Source of the DNA: B69-G16 sp964501905
GTDB lineage: Archaea; Thermoproteota; Thermoprotei; Thermofilales; B69-G16
DNA length: 37,791 nt
Assembly: GCA_964501905.1 (NCBI GenBank)
Contig: CAZCTW010000014.1
Coordinates: 1 to 37,791, forward strand
Direction of reading: 5' to 3'
Shown here one piece after another: positions 30,391-37,791 of this stretch (the stretch's first letter is position 1; each line of letters starts with the position of its first letter). The notes under the pieces were generated by a model. It worked only from the letters and a program-made list of their open reading frames with translations. It was not told where the DNA came from and searched no databases. Both the position numbers and the translations under genes were made by a program.

Positions 30391-31743
30391 ATGGAAACTG
30401 AGCCTCTGAAGGGAAGTGGTTGCGTTTTCCTCGGAGAAGGTTATGTTATAGATAAGAAGTATAGAGTTCTGGAGTTTATAGGGGAGGGCGGTGTATCGTG
30501 TGTCTACCTGGCTGAACACGTCTATACTGGCAGGAAGGTAGCTTTGAAAATTCCCAAACCGGATGTTTTAAGGCAATATCCGAGGCTCTACCGAAACTTC
30601 CTAAAAGAACCTTTGAAGACTCCTAAACATCCCGGGGTTATAGAAATTTTCGATGCAGGCGAAGATTCTCAACTTAAACTCCCCTACCTGGTAACAGAGT
30701 ATCTGAAGACATCGCTTAGGAAATTACTCGATAAGGGATTAGAGAAGGAGAGGGGTTTAAAGATTATCCTAAAGGTAGCTGAGACACTAAAGGATCTGCA
30801 CGAAAATGGAGTATATCACTTAGATTTGAAACCCGAGAACATTTTAATAGACTGGTCTGGAAACCCTAAAATAGCCGATTTTGGTTTTGCAAAATTTAAA
30901 GCCGACACCTACAAGCGCTCCTCGGCGATCTGGGGAACTCCAGTATACACCGCGCCGGAAGTCTGGGAGGGAGAGTACAGCGAGAAAAGCGACGTCTATA
31001 GTCTAGGAGTTATGCTAGCGGAGGTTTTAACGGGAAAACCGTATGGAAGAAATATCGAAGATGAGAAGTTGAGAAAACTTGCAGAACAGGCGACAAATCC
31101 AGAGCCGAATCAAAGACCCTCCCTCCGAGAATTTATAAAAACATTAAAAACTGCCATAGAGAAGCCCAAACCCCTCCATAAGCCTAAACCTGTGGAAGTC
31201 ACAATCGCGGGAAAACCTAAATCTAAAATTAAGGTAATGGCTAGGAACATAATACTCGCTTCAATCCTAGACATGCTACTAGAATGGCTAGGATTTCATG
31301 GAGTTCTAAGGGCATTAGGGTGGATAGCATCGCCCCTTTGGTTTTCTGTAACTACGGCTGCTGGGTGTCTTTACGGACCCTTGGCCGGTTCCCTGACTGG
31401 CTTGATAAGCGGAATAGTTGTGGATCTTTTTATTTGGCCTCCATTCGAGGGATCATTTATAGCTGACGTGTTAATGGGCGGAATTGCTGGTCTATCTTAT
31501 AGGCTCACCAGTAATTGGCAAAGTCTTAGAAAACGAGCCTTAGCATCTTTCATCATAACCACGATTGCCGTGCTCGCCTATTGGTCGTGTCATGTTATCA
31601 TGCTAAATATTAAATACAGGGAGGCTGCTTGGAATATTTTGGGACAAATATGGTTCGGCATAATTGTCGGATCCATTTGGAGTTCCATAGTTTCAACGCT
31701 TATCTTCATTATAATAGAAAAACGTCGGATTAGCAAACAATAA
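30391..31743 (+). CDS. Hanks-type protein kinase fused to a six-helix membrane domain
   Basis: A 450-residue protein. Residues about 24-258 are a eukaryotic-like Ser/Thr kinase: glycine loop GEGGVSCVYLA (31-41), lysine K53 (VALKI), likely helix-C E73, catalytic HLDLKPEN (D145, K147, N150), DFG at 163-165, APE in TAPEVW and DVYSLGV. All key residues are present; HLD replaces HRD. After a proline- and lysine-rich linker (about 260-280), residues 286-445 hold six hydrophobic helices with GPLAGSLTGLISGIVVDLFI and FIADVLMGGIAGLSYRL, which resemble ECF transporter S-components or LytS-type sensor domains. So a membrane ligand sensor may control the kinase. It starts 102 bases after the vapC and ends 92 bases before a surface metalloprotease on the same strand. 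Confidence 0.85.
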   Translation: METEPLKGSGCVFLGEGYVIDKKYRVLEFIGEGGVSCVYLAEHVYTGRKVALKIPKPDVLRQYPRLYRNFLKEPLKTPKHPGVIEIFDAGEDSQLKLPYLVTEYLKTSLRKLLDKGLEKERGLKIILKVAETLKDLHENGVYHLDLKPENILIDWSGNPKIADFGFAKFKADTYKRSSAIWGTPVYTAPEVWEGEYSEKSDVYSLGVMLAEVLTGKPYGRNIEDEKLRKLAEQATNPEPNQRPSLREFIKTLKTAIEKPKPLHKPKPVEVTIAGKPKSKIKVMARNIILASILDMLLEWLGFHGVLRALGWIASPLWFSVTTAAGCLYGPLAGSLTGLISGIVVDLFIWPPFEGSFIADVLMGGIAGLSYRLTSNWQSLRKRALASFIITTIAVLAYWSCHVIMLNIKYREAAWNILGQIWFGIIVGSIWSSIVSTLIFIIIEKRRISKQ

Positions 31744-31835
31744 TCATCCCCTTTTAATGAATTCCACAGAAGTTGAAGGATAGATTCCTTGAAACGAACT
31801 AATATCATATTAACCAAATTTTCGATTTTTATGTG

Positions 31836-34073
31836 ATGCTTAAATCCAGGACTGTTAAGGCAATGATAATCGTAATAGTTTTACTATTCGCGAAAAGCGC
31901 GTTTTACAGTTTTGTACAAGTGAAGGTAGCGGCGCTTAAAGACGGTTACGCATTAGCCTCCGGGGACCCCCGTATAGAAGTTATGGGGGTTGCCTGGGAC
32001 AAGACTAATTTGAAAGTCTTAGTGGTTTCGGCCTCTTGGCTGGATAAGAGCTACCTAGATTCCGTGGTTAAAGTTTTTGAAGTTTGGGATAGAGCCCTCG
32101 AGTCTTTCGGCAACTCGTACGGCTTCAAGTACCTCTCAGCGTTTTCGTTTAAGGTGAAAATCGCCTCTACACCTCAACCCGGGTACGATATCGTAGTTAA
32201 GTTCAGCGGAGACATCGTAGAGCCGGGCGGAGAGATAGGGCTCGCCCGGGTAGAGTACTACGACGGGAGAATATCGAAAGTCTACATAACCCTCTACACG
32301 CGCACGACGACCGGCGATCTAACCGCGCTCGACGTCTTCAACGTAGCCCTACACGAGGTCGGGCATGCCCTCGGCCTCAACCACGCAGAAAGCAGATATA
32401 CGGAGTATGGCCCAGAACTCATGTACCCCATCTACTCCTACCCAGGCATCGAGCTACGCCCTTCAACGCTAGACGTATACGCCCTAGCCGAGGTGTATTC
32501 CTGGCTTAAAACAGGAATATTTACGCCTCCCAGAAAAACTGCCGTAAGCTTGCCCCCACACATCCCCTATAGAATGCTACTCTACTATAAGGTCAGCGTA
32601 TACACCGAGTACGGCACTGTGATAGGGGGAGGTTGGTATCTAGAGGGGAGCCTAGTTAACGTGTCCCTACTCTCGACAATAGAGATCTTGGGTGAAGGCA
32701 TCCGCGCAGTCTTCAACGGGTGGAGCGGCTATGTAAACTCAGAAAAACCAAGCATATCCTTTAGAATTTACGAGGATGTCGAGCTCCACGCCAAGTGGAG
32801 AACTCAGTATTACGTAAACGTGACGACGCTCCACTCTAGGGTGAACGTTAGTTCCGGATGGTATGACTCAGGCACGGTGCTTTATGTCTCATTGCTGAAC
32901 ACGACGGTCTACGTGGGCTCTGATATCCGATACGTTTTCGTGGGTTGGAGGGGGGATATAGAGTCGAGCAACTCGACGCTAGAGGTAGTCGTTGACAAGC
33001 CTGTATTTCTGGTAGCTGAGTGGCGCTTAGAGTATAGAGTAGAGATTTACACGGATTACTCAGAGCCTCTAAACACGAGTGGATGGTATCCGGAAGGCGA
33101 AAGACTGCTTATAGGCGTTAAAGAGGAAGTTTTAGACTTTGGAAACGGGACTAGGCTCGCTTTAACCGGTTGGAAGGGCACGCTCAACCTAGAAAAGCCC
33201 AGAGCTGAGATTAGGGTTGAACAACCTTTACGATTTAATGCTATTTGGGCTAGAGAGTACTTAGTCAGGGTATTTTCCAAGTATACAGGGGGCTTCGAGA
33301 AGTGGGTTTTAGAAAACCAGGTTTTTGAGGTGAAGCTTGACGCCGAGCTCGTCGACGAGGGGAACGGTACCAGGAGGGTTTTCAACTACTGGATTGTGGG
33401 AGGTAAACCTGTTAGGGAATATCCGCTTAGAGTAAAAGTGAATGAACCACTTTACATCGAAGCTGTCTGGAAAACCCAGTATGAGGTAGTTTTAGAGGCA
33501 GAGGATATGGAAGGCGATCCTCTAGAGGCGATGCTCGTTGTTAACGGAGAAGAAGTAGAAAGCGGGTTGAAGACGTGGCTAGATGAGGGTGAAGTAGAAA
33601 TCGCCAAGATTCTCTATAGAAAAACCGTTGAAACGCCGAATCTCTTGAGATTTATCACAGGTTTAAAAGAATACACGAAACTAGTCGAGTGTAAACCTGT
33701 TGAAAATAGAATTTCCGTGAAAGGACCTGGAGTATACAGGGTGAAGTTGAAAGTCTGGAAGGTGGAAGTTGGAGCGGTGGATGTGCTCGGCATCCCCTCG
33801 CCGTTTTACAGAGTAGAAGTTGGAGATGAAGAGTTCATAGCCGATTTAGATGGCTTTTTATTTAGGGCGGAGCTGCCCGAGGAGGTTTACGAGGCAGAAA
33901 TCTACTTCCTAAATTTAAAAGTCGGAAAGGGGGAAGTAGTAGTCGATAAATCGGGCGTTTATCTTTTGAAAACTCCGCTAAGCCCTTATTACGTAATCGT
34001 GCTACTACTTCTAATTATTGCGTACAGGGTGGAAAGGAGAGCCCGTAGAAAGTACGCTGAGGATTTCTTTTAA
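31836..34073 (+). CDS. Matrixin-like surface metalloprotease with InlB-like repeats
   Basis: A 745-residue exported protein from ATG 31836 (GTG 31833 is adjacent). Residues 1-25 are a signal peptide or anchor (AMIIVIVLLFAKSAFYSF). Residues about 40-220 form a metzincin protease: HEVGHALGLNH (173-183) gives the zinc ligands and catalytic glutamate E174, and M196 in ELMYP is the Met-turn, as in M10/matrixins. Residues about 245-550 hold four InlB B-type repeats (VYTEYGTVIGGGWYLEGS, VFNGWSG, AKWRTQYYV). A beta-rich part with VDVLGIPSPFYRV follows, then a membrane helix (about 725-740, YYVIVLLLLIIAYR) with basic residues. It should face outside, anchored at both or one end. It is likely an envelope protease or processor of surface proteins; substrates are unknown. 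Confidence 0.88.
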   Translation: MLKSRTVKAMIIVIVLLFAKSAFYSFVQVKVAALKDGYALASGDPRIEVMGVAWDKTNLKVLVVSASWLDKSYLDSVVKVFEVWDRALESFGNSYGFKYLSAFSFKVKIASTPQPGYDIVVKFSGDIVEPGGEIGLARVEYYDGRISKVYITLYTRTTTGDLTALDVFNVALHEVGHALGLNHAESRYTEYGPELMYPIYSYPGIELRPSTLDVYALAEVYSWLKTGIFTPPRKTAVSLPPHIPYRMLLYYKVSVYTEYGTVIGGGWYLEGSLVNVSLLSTIEILGEGIRAVFNGWSGYVNSEKPSISFRIYEDVELHAKWRTQYYVNVTTLHSRVNVSSGWYDSGTVLYVSLLNTTVYVGSDIRYVFVGWRGDIESSNSTLEVVVDKPVFLVAEWRLEYRVEIYTDYSEPLNTSGWYPEGERLLIGVKEEVLDFGNGTRLALTGWKGTLNLEKPRAEIRVEQPLRFNAIWAREYLVRVFSKYTGGFEKWVLENQVFEVKLDAELVDEGNGTRRVFNYWIVGGKPVREYPLRVKVNEPLYIEAVWKTQYEVVLEAEDMEGDPLEAMLVVNGEEVESGLKTWLDEGEVEIAKILYRKTVETPNLLRFITGLKEYTKLVECKPVENRISVKGPGVYRVKLKVWKVEVGAVDVLGIPSPFYRVEVGDEEFIADLDGFLFRAELPEEVYEAEIYFLNLKVGKGEVVVDKSGVYLLKTPLSPYYVIVLLLLIIAYRVERRARRKYAEDFF

Positions 34074-34112
34074 ACGTTGCCCGAGTAAGCGAATTTTGAT
34101 AAATTGGGGAAA

Positions 34113-34511
34113 TTATAGTTTAATGCAGGTTTTCTCGTTTTTTCTAAGAAGTACTGTTAACTTATTGATAACTCCGCGTCCTAATAGGTTTTTCCCGTAG
34201 CCGTACAGGGGAGTATAAGCTTTTACATAGAAAACATATTTAGCTATTCTAAGTTTTGTCCTAGAGGCTCTTAGAGGTATTGAACCAGACATTGTTTTGG
34301 CAGCGGGAACTAGTCTAGTAGGTAATTCTACCAAATTTAATCTTAAACTATCATATAGTTTTCTTTCCAAGAAAATATCCCCATTAAAACCAGTATCCAG
34401 TACAAAATTAACCTTAAACCATTCATCTAATACTGGAGAATATAAGTATCCATTAACGGAGTAGAAATCTTTGTATCTATAACATTTCCAGCGAACTACC
34501 GAGGATTTCAA
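34113..34511 (-). CDS. Retropepsin-like aspartic protease partner of an RHH-DUF5678 protein
   Basis: A 132-residue protein with the single-domain aspartic protease motif FVLDTGFNGDIFLERKLYDS (DTG active site at about residues 39-41) and a C-terminal LLGRGVINKLTVLL flap/hydrophobic end, as in bacterial and archaeal clan AA proteins, which act as dimers. TTG 34511 is favoured by GGAGG nine bases upstream; TTG 34520 is an alternative. It overlaps the end of the upstream RHH-DUF5678 gene by 35 bases, so the two are co-translated like a toxin and antitoxin. What it cuts is unknown; the partner is the obvious first candidate. Confidence 0.8.
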   Translation of the reverse strand: MKSSVVRWKCYRYKDFYSVNGYLYSPVLDEWFKVNFVLDTGFNGDIFLERKLYDSLRLNLVELPTRLVPAAKTMSGSIPLRASRTKLRIAKYVFYVKAYTPLYGYGKNLLGRGVINKLTVLLRKNEKTCIKL

Positions 34512-34866
34512 TCTCCTCAACCTCCTCGCCTACCTTAGAAATTATCCCATGGTCGGCTTTTTCACAAGAAAGGAATTTTCTCAAAATCTCCACGGCTTCA
34601 TCCCAAGATTCGGCGACAGAGATTAATCTACCACAGGCTATAACAACCCATTTACCCTTATAGCGGGGGTCTCCGACAAGAGCCTCGTAAACTCTATTAT
34701 TAGCCTCCTCCTCGGTTTCCGCCGCCAGGCTATCATGAAGGTTAGCGTATAAGGCAAGCGCTTCATTAATAACCTTGTATACCGGCACCCCCCTCTTCGC
34801 CGCTATGGCTTTTATAGCCCTATACGCTTTCTCATCAAGGTTCTTTAAGTAGAAACCTTTACCCAT
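34477..34866 (-). CDS. RHH plus DUF5678-like protein
   Basis: A 129-residue protein. Residues about 8-50 (LDEKAYRAIKAIAAKRGVPV, YKVINEALALYANL) look like a ribbon-helix-helix type domain. Residues about 68-110 (YKGKWVVIACGRLISVAESW, DEAVEILRKF) match the DUF5678 pattern (KGKWV..GR.....S..EA......). The family often sits next to a retropepsin-like protease in archaea. It overlaps that gene, which suggests a two-gene module with the antitoxin-like DNA binder first. TATA candidates lie at about 34891-34898 on the minus strand. Function unknown. Confidence 0.7.
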   Translation of the reverse strand: MGKGFYLKNLDEKAYRAIKAIAAKRGVPVYKVINEALALYANLHDSLAAETEEEANNRVYEALVGDPRYKGKWVVIACGRLISVAESWDEAVEILRKFLSCEKADHGIISKVGEEVEEIEILGSSLEML

Positions 34867-35016
34867 ACTGAATATACCAATTATATACTAGTATATAAAA
34901 ATATACAAAGTCCCCAAGTATTACCTGCCCAGATTAAAGAGGTTAGAGCTTAAAATTTGGTAATCTCATCTACGCTCCTATTATATAGGAGGTCACGTAG
35001 ATGATTTCGATATTAT

Positions 35017-35709
35017 TTATATTTGGTTAATTAAAGTTAGCAGTTCACATATGCTCCCCAATTTTAGAGTGGGATTACATTCTTCTTCCCAAGCCTTCTT
35101 TAATATACATTCGAACTCTATTTTTACTGTTGGAAAACCTTTCCCGTAAACATCGTTTATTGGGCCGGGTTTATCATCGATGAATACGCAGTTCTCCCTA
35201 CTGTAGCCGTATTTCTCGGCTAACAGAATCAAAGCCTCTCCTTTCCCCTCCACATCCTCCCCCGCTACAATCACGTCATCAAAATAAACGATCAACCCGC
35301 TACGCGTTATCCTTCTCCTTTTCAAAGATTTAATTCCGTCACTTCCCGACACACTAGCCACTACACACCCCCGCCTCTTAAGCTCCTCTAAAACCTCTCG
35401 AGCACACGGTAAAACCCTAGTTCCCCTAATTCTGTACTCCCAGTAGAGGATTGCCATAGCCTCTGCGTTGAAGTTTAAGTCTAACTCCAGCTCATCGAGA
35501 ACTGCTCTAATCCATTTACCTATGTCATGCTCGCCGCGGGCATCTCCCAAATCCTCCTCTCTAAGAGCATACTCGACGAAAAGCTCCAGAGCCTCCCCTT
35601 TTAAACCTAAATGCTCCCCTACCCGCCTCCAAACCTCGGGGAGGCAGGAGTAGCTATCGACTAGAGTCCCGTCGAAGTCGAAGGCGTACAGCCTCCACTC
35701 GCCGACCAT
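35017..35709 (-). CDS. HAD-superfamily hydrolase
   Basis: A 230-residue cytoplasmic phosphatase-like protein. FDFDGTLVDS (residues about 10-19) holds the nucleophile and acid/base aspartates; VASVSGSDGIKS gives motif II; KRR.ITRSG the lysine region; and VFIDDKPGPINDV gives the motif IV acidic pair. It resembles phosphoglycolate/beta-phosphoglucomutase-type HADs, but the substrate is not fixed. A TATA-like TATATATAAG on the minus strand (35731-35740) sits 22-31 bases before ATG 35709, so it has its own promoter. It follows the ADP-ribosylglycohydrolase gene on the same strand. Confidence 0.87.
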   Translation of the reverse strand: MVGEWRLYAFDFDGTLVDSYSCLPEVWRRVGEHLGLKGEALELFVEYALREEDLGDARGEHDIGKWIRAVLDELELDLNFNAEAMAILYWEYRIRGTRVLPCAREVLEELKRRGCVVASVSGSDGIKSLKRRRITRSGLIVYFDDVIVAGEDVEGKGEALILLAEKYGYSRENCVFIDDKPGPINDVYGKGFPTVKIEFECILKKAWEEECNPTLKLGSICELLTLINQI

Positions 35710-35773
35710 GAGCGTTTTACGGCTTGAAGGTATATATAAGTAGGCTATAGATTCGTACTTGTTTTAAATAGTT

Positions 35774-36700
35774 TTAAACTATGGGCTCTTTAATTTTCTT
35801 CTCAATCTTTAACCTCCAGATAGAGTCGGCTAAACCCGTAATTTTATTCACATCCTCTAGTTTTTCTGCCAGGTTCAATGGGATGTTGTTGGAGCCATAG
35901 TAGGCACCTGCTATAGCGCCCACCATTGCGGCTATGCTGTCCGTATCGCCCCCACACCTTACCGCGTCTATGACTGCGCTTTCAAAGTCTTCGCTGTTTA
36001 AAAATAGGTATAGGGCTAGTGGGACACTATCCGGCGCGCTACCCCAATTCTTCAGCGTGTGCACTGCCTCGCCTAGGCTAGCCCCCTTCCTTAGCAGCTC
36101 CTCGATTGAGGAGAGCTTCCTAGAATAAACCTCGGATTCAGCCAATTTCAGTAGAGCTTTTAAAATATCCCTTCTGTCTAGGCCTTTCAAGGCTAAGCCT
36201 ATAGCATAGGCTTGAAGACGGCAACCCTCGACTGCCAGAGGGTGGCTGTGGGTTACGATACACGAGTACTCGGCCGCTTTTAACAATAGCTTTTCGTCGT
36301 CATAATAGGCTAGCGAAACCGGGGCTACTCTTATACACCCGCCGTTTCCGTAAAACCCGCTCTCGAAAACTATGTGCGCCGCCTCACGCCAGTCCGCTCC
36401 CTTCCTCACCATCTTCAAGACAGTACTGGTTCCGTAGCCATAACCCCTCCCCGGGTTAAACCTGGCGGCGAGCTCTTTGATGAAGGTGGAGGCTTTGAGC
36501 CCTTTCTCTTTAACTATGCTCTCCGCTAGTACTATCATCATTTCGGTATCGTCCGTGTAGATGCCTGAATACCGAGATAGAATATCCTCTAGGCTGAGCT
36601 CGATAGTGGAGCTAAAGCTCCAACCCTCGAAGTGTGAGCCTAGAGCATCGCCGACACCTGTACCTACTAAGGCGCCCACGAACTTATCCCTAATATTCAA
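35774..36700 (-). CDS. ADP-ribosylglycohydrolase family protein (DraG-like)
   Basis: A 308-residue protein with the family's metal-binding and active-site blocks: KFVGALVGTGVGDALGSHFE near the start, TDDTEMM (about 49-55), HSHPLAVEGCRLQAYAIGLA and the C-terminal GGDTDSIAAMVGAIAGAYYG. All acidic residues that bind the two magnesium ions seem present, so it is likely active. These enzymes remove ADP-ribose from proteins, or hydrolyse ADP-ribose-type metabolites. It starts with TTG 36700; GGTGAT, complementary to the 16S tail, lies six bases upstream and fixes this start. The downstream HAD gene is 64 bases away on the same strand but has its own TATA box; a link is possible. Confidence 0.9.
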   Translation of the reverse strand: MNIRDKFVGALVGTGVGDALGSHFEGWSFSSTIELSLEDILSRYSGIYTDDTEMMIVLAESIVKEKGLKASTFIKELAARFNPGRGYGYGTSTVLKMVRKGADWREAAHIVFESGFYGNGGCIRVAPVSLAYYDDEKLLLKAAEYSCIVTHSHPLAVEGCRLQAYAIGLALKGLDRRDILKALLKLAESEVYSRKLSSIEELLRKGASLGEAVHTLKNWGSAPDSVPLALYLFLNSEDFESAVIDAVRCGGDTDSIAAMVGAIAGAYYGSNNIPLNLAEKLEDVNKITGLADSIWRLKIEKKIKEPIV

Positions 36701-36834
36701 CCCACGATCACCATATTCTGAATTTACAACTAAATACTCCTGTTTATCACAGATTTCTCCTAGTTAACATTAACGCGTTGAAGTACTCTATGAATCCTAA
36801 AATAAATTTATAGCACCTATAGAATAGGGGGACT

Positions 36835-37671
36835 ATGGATGCTTTAGAAAAACTAGAGAAAGGCTATGAAATAGCTTCGTGGAAGGATAATCCGTGGAGT
36901 TCTGAGGGCAGGGAGAGGTATAGAGCGGCTCTAGAAAAATTCAACACGCTTCTGAAACACCCATGGCTAGCTGAGGTAGCCGGTAAAGATAAAGTGGATG
37001 TACTGGATTTAGGTGCTGGAAGAGGTATAGGGGGAGTAGCTCTAGCTAAAGTCTTGATGAGTAGAGGCTTGAAAGTTAAAATAGTCATGGTTGATTTGAG
37101 AGAGAGCCGTTAGGGACAGCTTGAAGTTAGCTCAAGAGGAGGGGGTTGAGGCCGAAGCCTATAAAAATGGACGCGGTGGATGCCTACAGGTTGGGCAGTT
37201 TCGACATAGTATTAATGTACGGGCTATACTAGCCCACTTCGATTCGTGGACTATGCCTAGGCTTTTCGCTTCAGCCGCAGAAGCTCTTAAGGAAAACGGC
37301 GTAGTCATCGTAGAGGAGATGGATAGAGTCCACGCTATCTTCATGTCCAGATTTAAAGATTTCATAGTGGAGAACCCCAAGCCTGAGGAATTAAGCCTAT
37401 CTATCTACGCGGGCTACGACGTCGTTAAGGGCTACTTGAGAACCTTCATTAGAGTAAGAGATTGGAAGTCTGTTACGTTACCTTAAACTCCAGGAGCATC
37501 TCCACTATAGCTTCAGTTCTCTGGCTCTTCCTAGAAGACGTTGACATACTACAAGGGAGAAAACCCGGTATGTACCTTGTGCTTGGGAGAAAGCCTAGAA
37601 AGCTTTTAAAACCCGAGCACCTAGCCGAGAATCCTGAGGTAATTAAAAGAGGAAAAACCTGGACTCCCTAA
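36835..37671 (+). pseudogene. SAM-dependent methyltransferase with about four frameshifts
   Basis: The plus strand starts at ATG 36835 with MDALEKLEKGYEIASWKDNP and contains the SAM-binding motif VDVLDLGAGRGIGGVALAKV, but stops at 37113. Shifted frames then supply RAVRDSLKLAQEEGVEAEAY, KMDAVDAYRLGSFDIVLMYG, AILAHFDSWTMPRLFASAAE through VVIVEEMDRVHAIFMSRFKD, and finally VLWLFLEDVDILQGRKPGMY up to a stop at 37671. They assemble into one class I methyltransferase of about 275 residues. The breaks near 37105, 37162, 37213 and 37480 lie mostly in GA, A or G runs. A TATA-like box (36802-36812) and AGGGG ribosome site remain. Either a genuine pseudogene or a cluster of run-length errors. Confidence 0.75.
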
Positions 37672-37791
37672 TCATTCTTTGCAAACTTTCTCGCCAATAC
37701 TTCTTAGCATAAAGAAATCTAGGAACTCTATTACTCCCTCGCCGTCCTCTCTTTTACACACATACTTTACCTTATTCTTTAGCTTCTCCGA
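37672..37791 (-). CDS. C-terminal end of an unknown gene, cut by the window edge
   Basis: The minus strand from the window end reads EKLKNKVKYVCKREDGEGVI, then EFLDFFMLRSIGEKVCKE and a stop at 37672. The charged, helical sequence looks like real coding and ends immediately against the decayed methyltransferase in convergent orientation. The family cannot be told from 39 residues. Confidence 0.5.
   Translation of the reverse strand, partial: SEKLKNKVKYVCKREDGEGVIEFLDFFMLRSIGEKVCKE

Noticed and set aside
1..37791. CRISPR arrays, insertion sequences and rRNA genes.
   Set aside because: No regular direct repeats with spacers, no transposase-like protein and no rRNA-like stretch were seen.

Overview
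The window looks like chromosomal DNA from a thermophilic archaeon, most likely of the Thermoproteota side. Supporting signs are: many starts placed about 25-33 bases downstream of AT-rich TATA-like boxes with little or no leader; GTG and TTG starts, several with a GGTG/GGAGG ribosome site; dense VapBC toxin-antitoxin loci; TrmB, AbrB, Lrp and V4R regulators; a PaREP1-type protein; and the debris of an F420-hydrogenase beta subunit. This placement is inference; no rRNA or other marker gene is present.

Layout. Positions 1-3.8 kb hold three VapBC pairs (two RHH, one AbrB), an RHH-PaREP1/HEPN-like fusion and decayed fragments, in DNA whose plus strand is strikingly G+T rich. From 4.1 to 8.8 kb lies a 1580-residue surface protein, then a membrane protein. 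From 10 to 12.4 kb is a graveyard: a VapB with a frameshifted VapC, a truncated VapC, a GNAT acetyltransferase interrupted by an in-frame stop, and one intact coiled-coil membrane protein. From 12.4 to 19.5 kb is a sugar uptake and breakdown locus: a binding protein, two permeases and an unexpected translationally coupled ferredoxin-type protein on the minus strand, divergent from a GH15 glucoamylase/trehalase-like enzyme and a TrmB-family regulator. Between the two arms lie an exact TATCAC-N5-GTGATA operator (the glycolytic motif known from Thermococcales) and a 27-bp palindrome that carries back-to-back TATA boxes.

From 19.6 to 24.3 kb are an unknown decayed gene, a DUF998 membrane protein, a small membrane protein, a broken frhB-like gene and a second large surface protein. 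From 24.6 to 30.3 kb are two AbrB/VapC pairs, a YkgJ-type Cys-cluster protein, an ACT-V4R protein, a CARDB membrane-anchored protein split by a frameshift, and a TauE/SafE exporter divergent from an Lrp-like regulator with a cysteine tail. From 30.4 to 34.1 kb a Hanks-type protein kinase, fused to a six-helix membrane domain resembling ECF-S/LytS sensors, is followed by a matrixin-like metalloprotease that carries the same InlB-like repeats as the other two large surface proteins. From 34.1 to the end are an RHH-DUF5678/retropepsin pair, a HAD phosphatase, an ADP-ribosylglycohydrolase, a multiply frameshifted methyltransferase and the tail of an unknown gene.

Two themes stand out. First, three membrane-anchored exported proteins share the same divergent InlB-type repeat module, and one of them sits directly behind the kinase with the unusual membrane domain. 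Second, about ten decayed genes lie between long intact ones, which suggests real decay in an accessory region rather than general sequence error.
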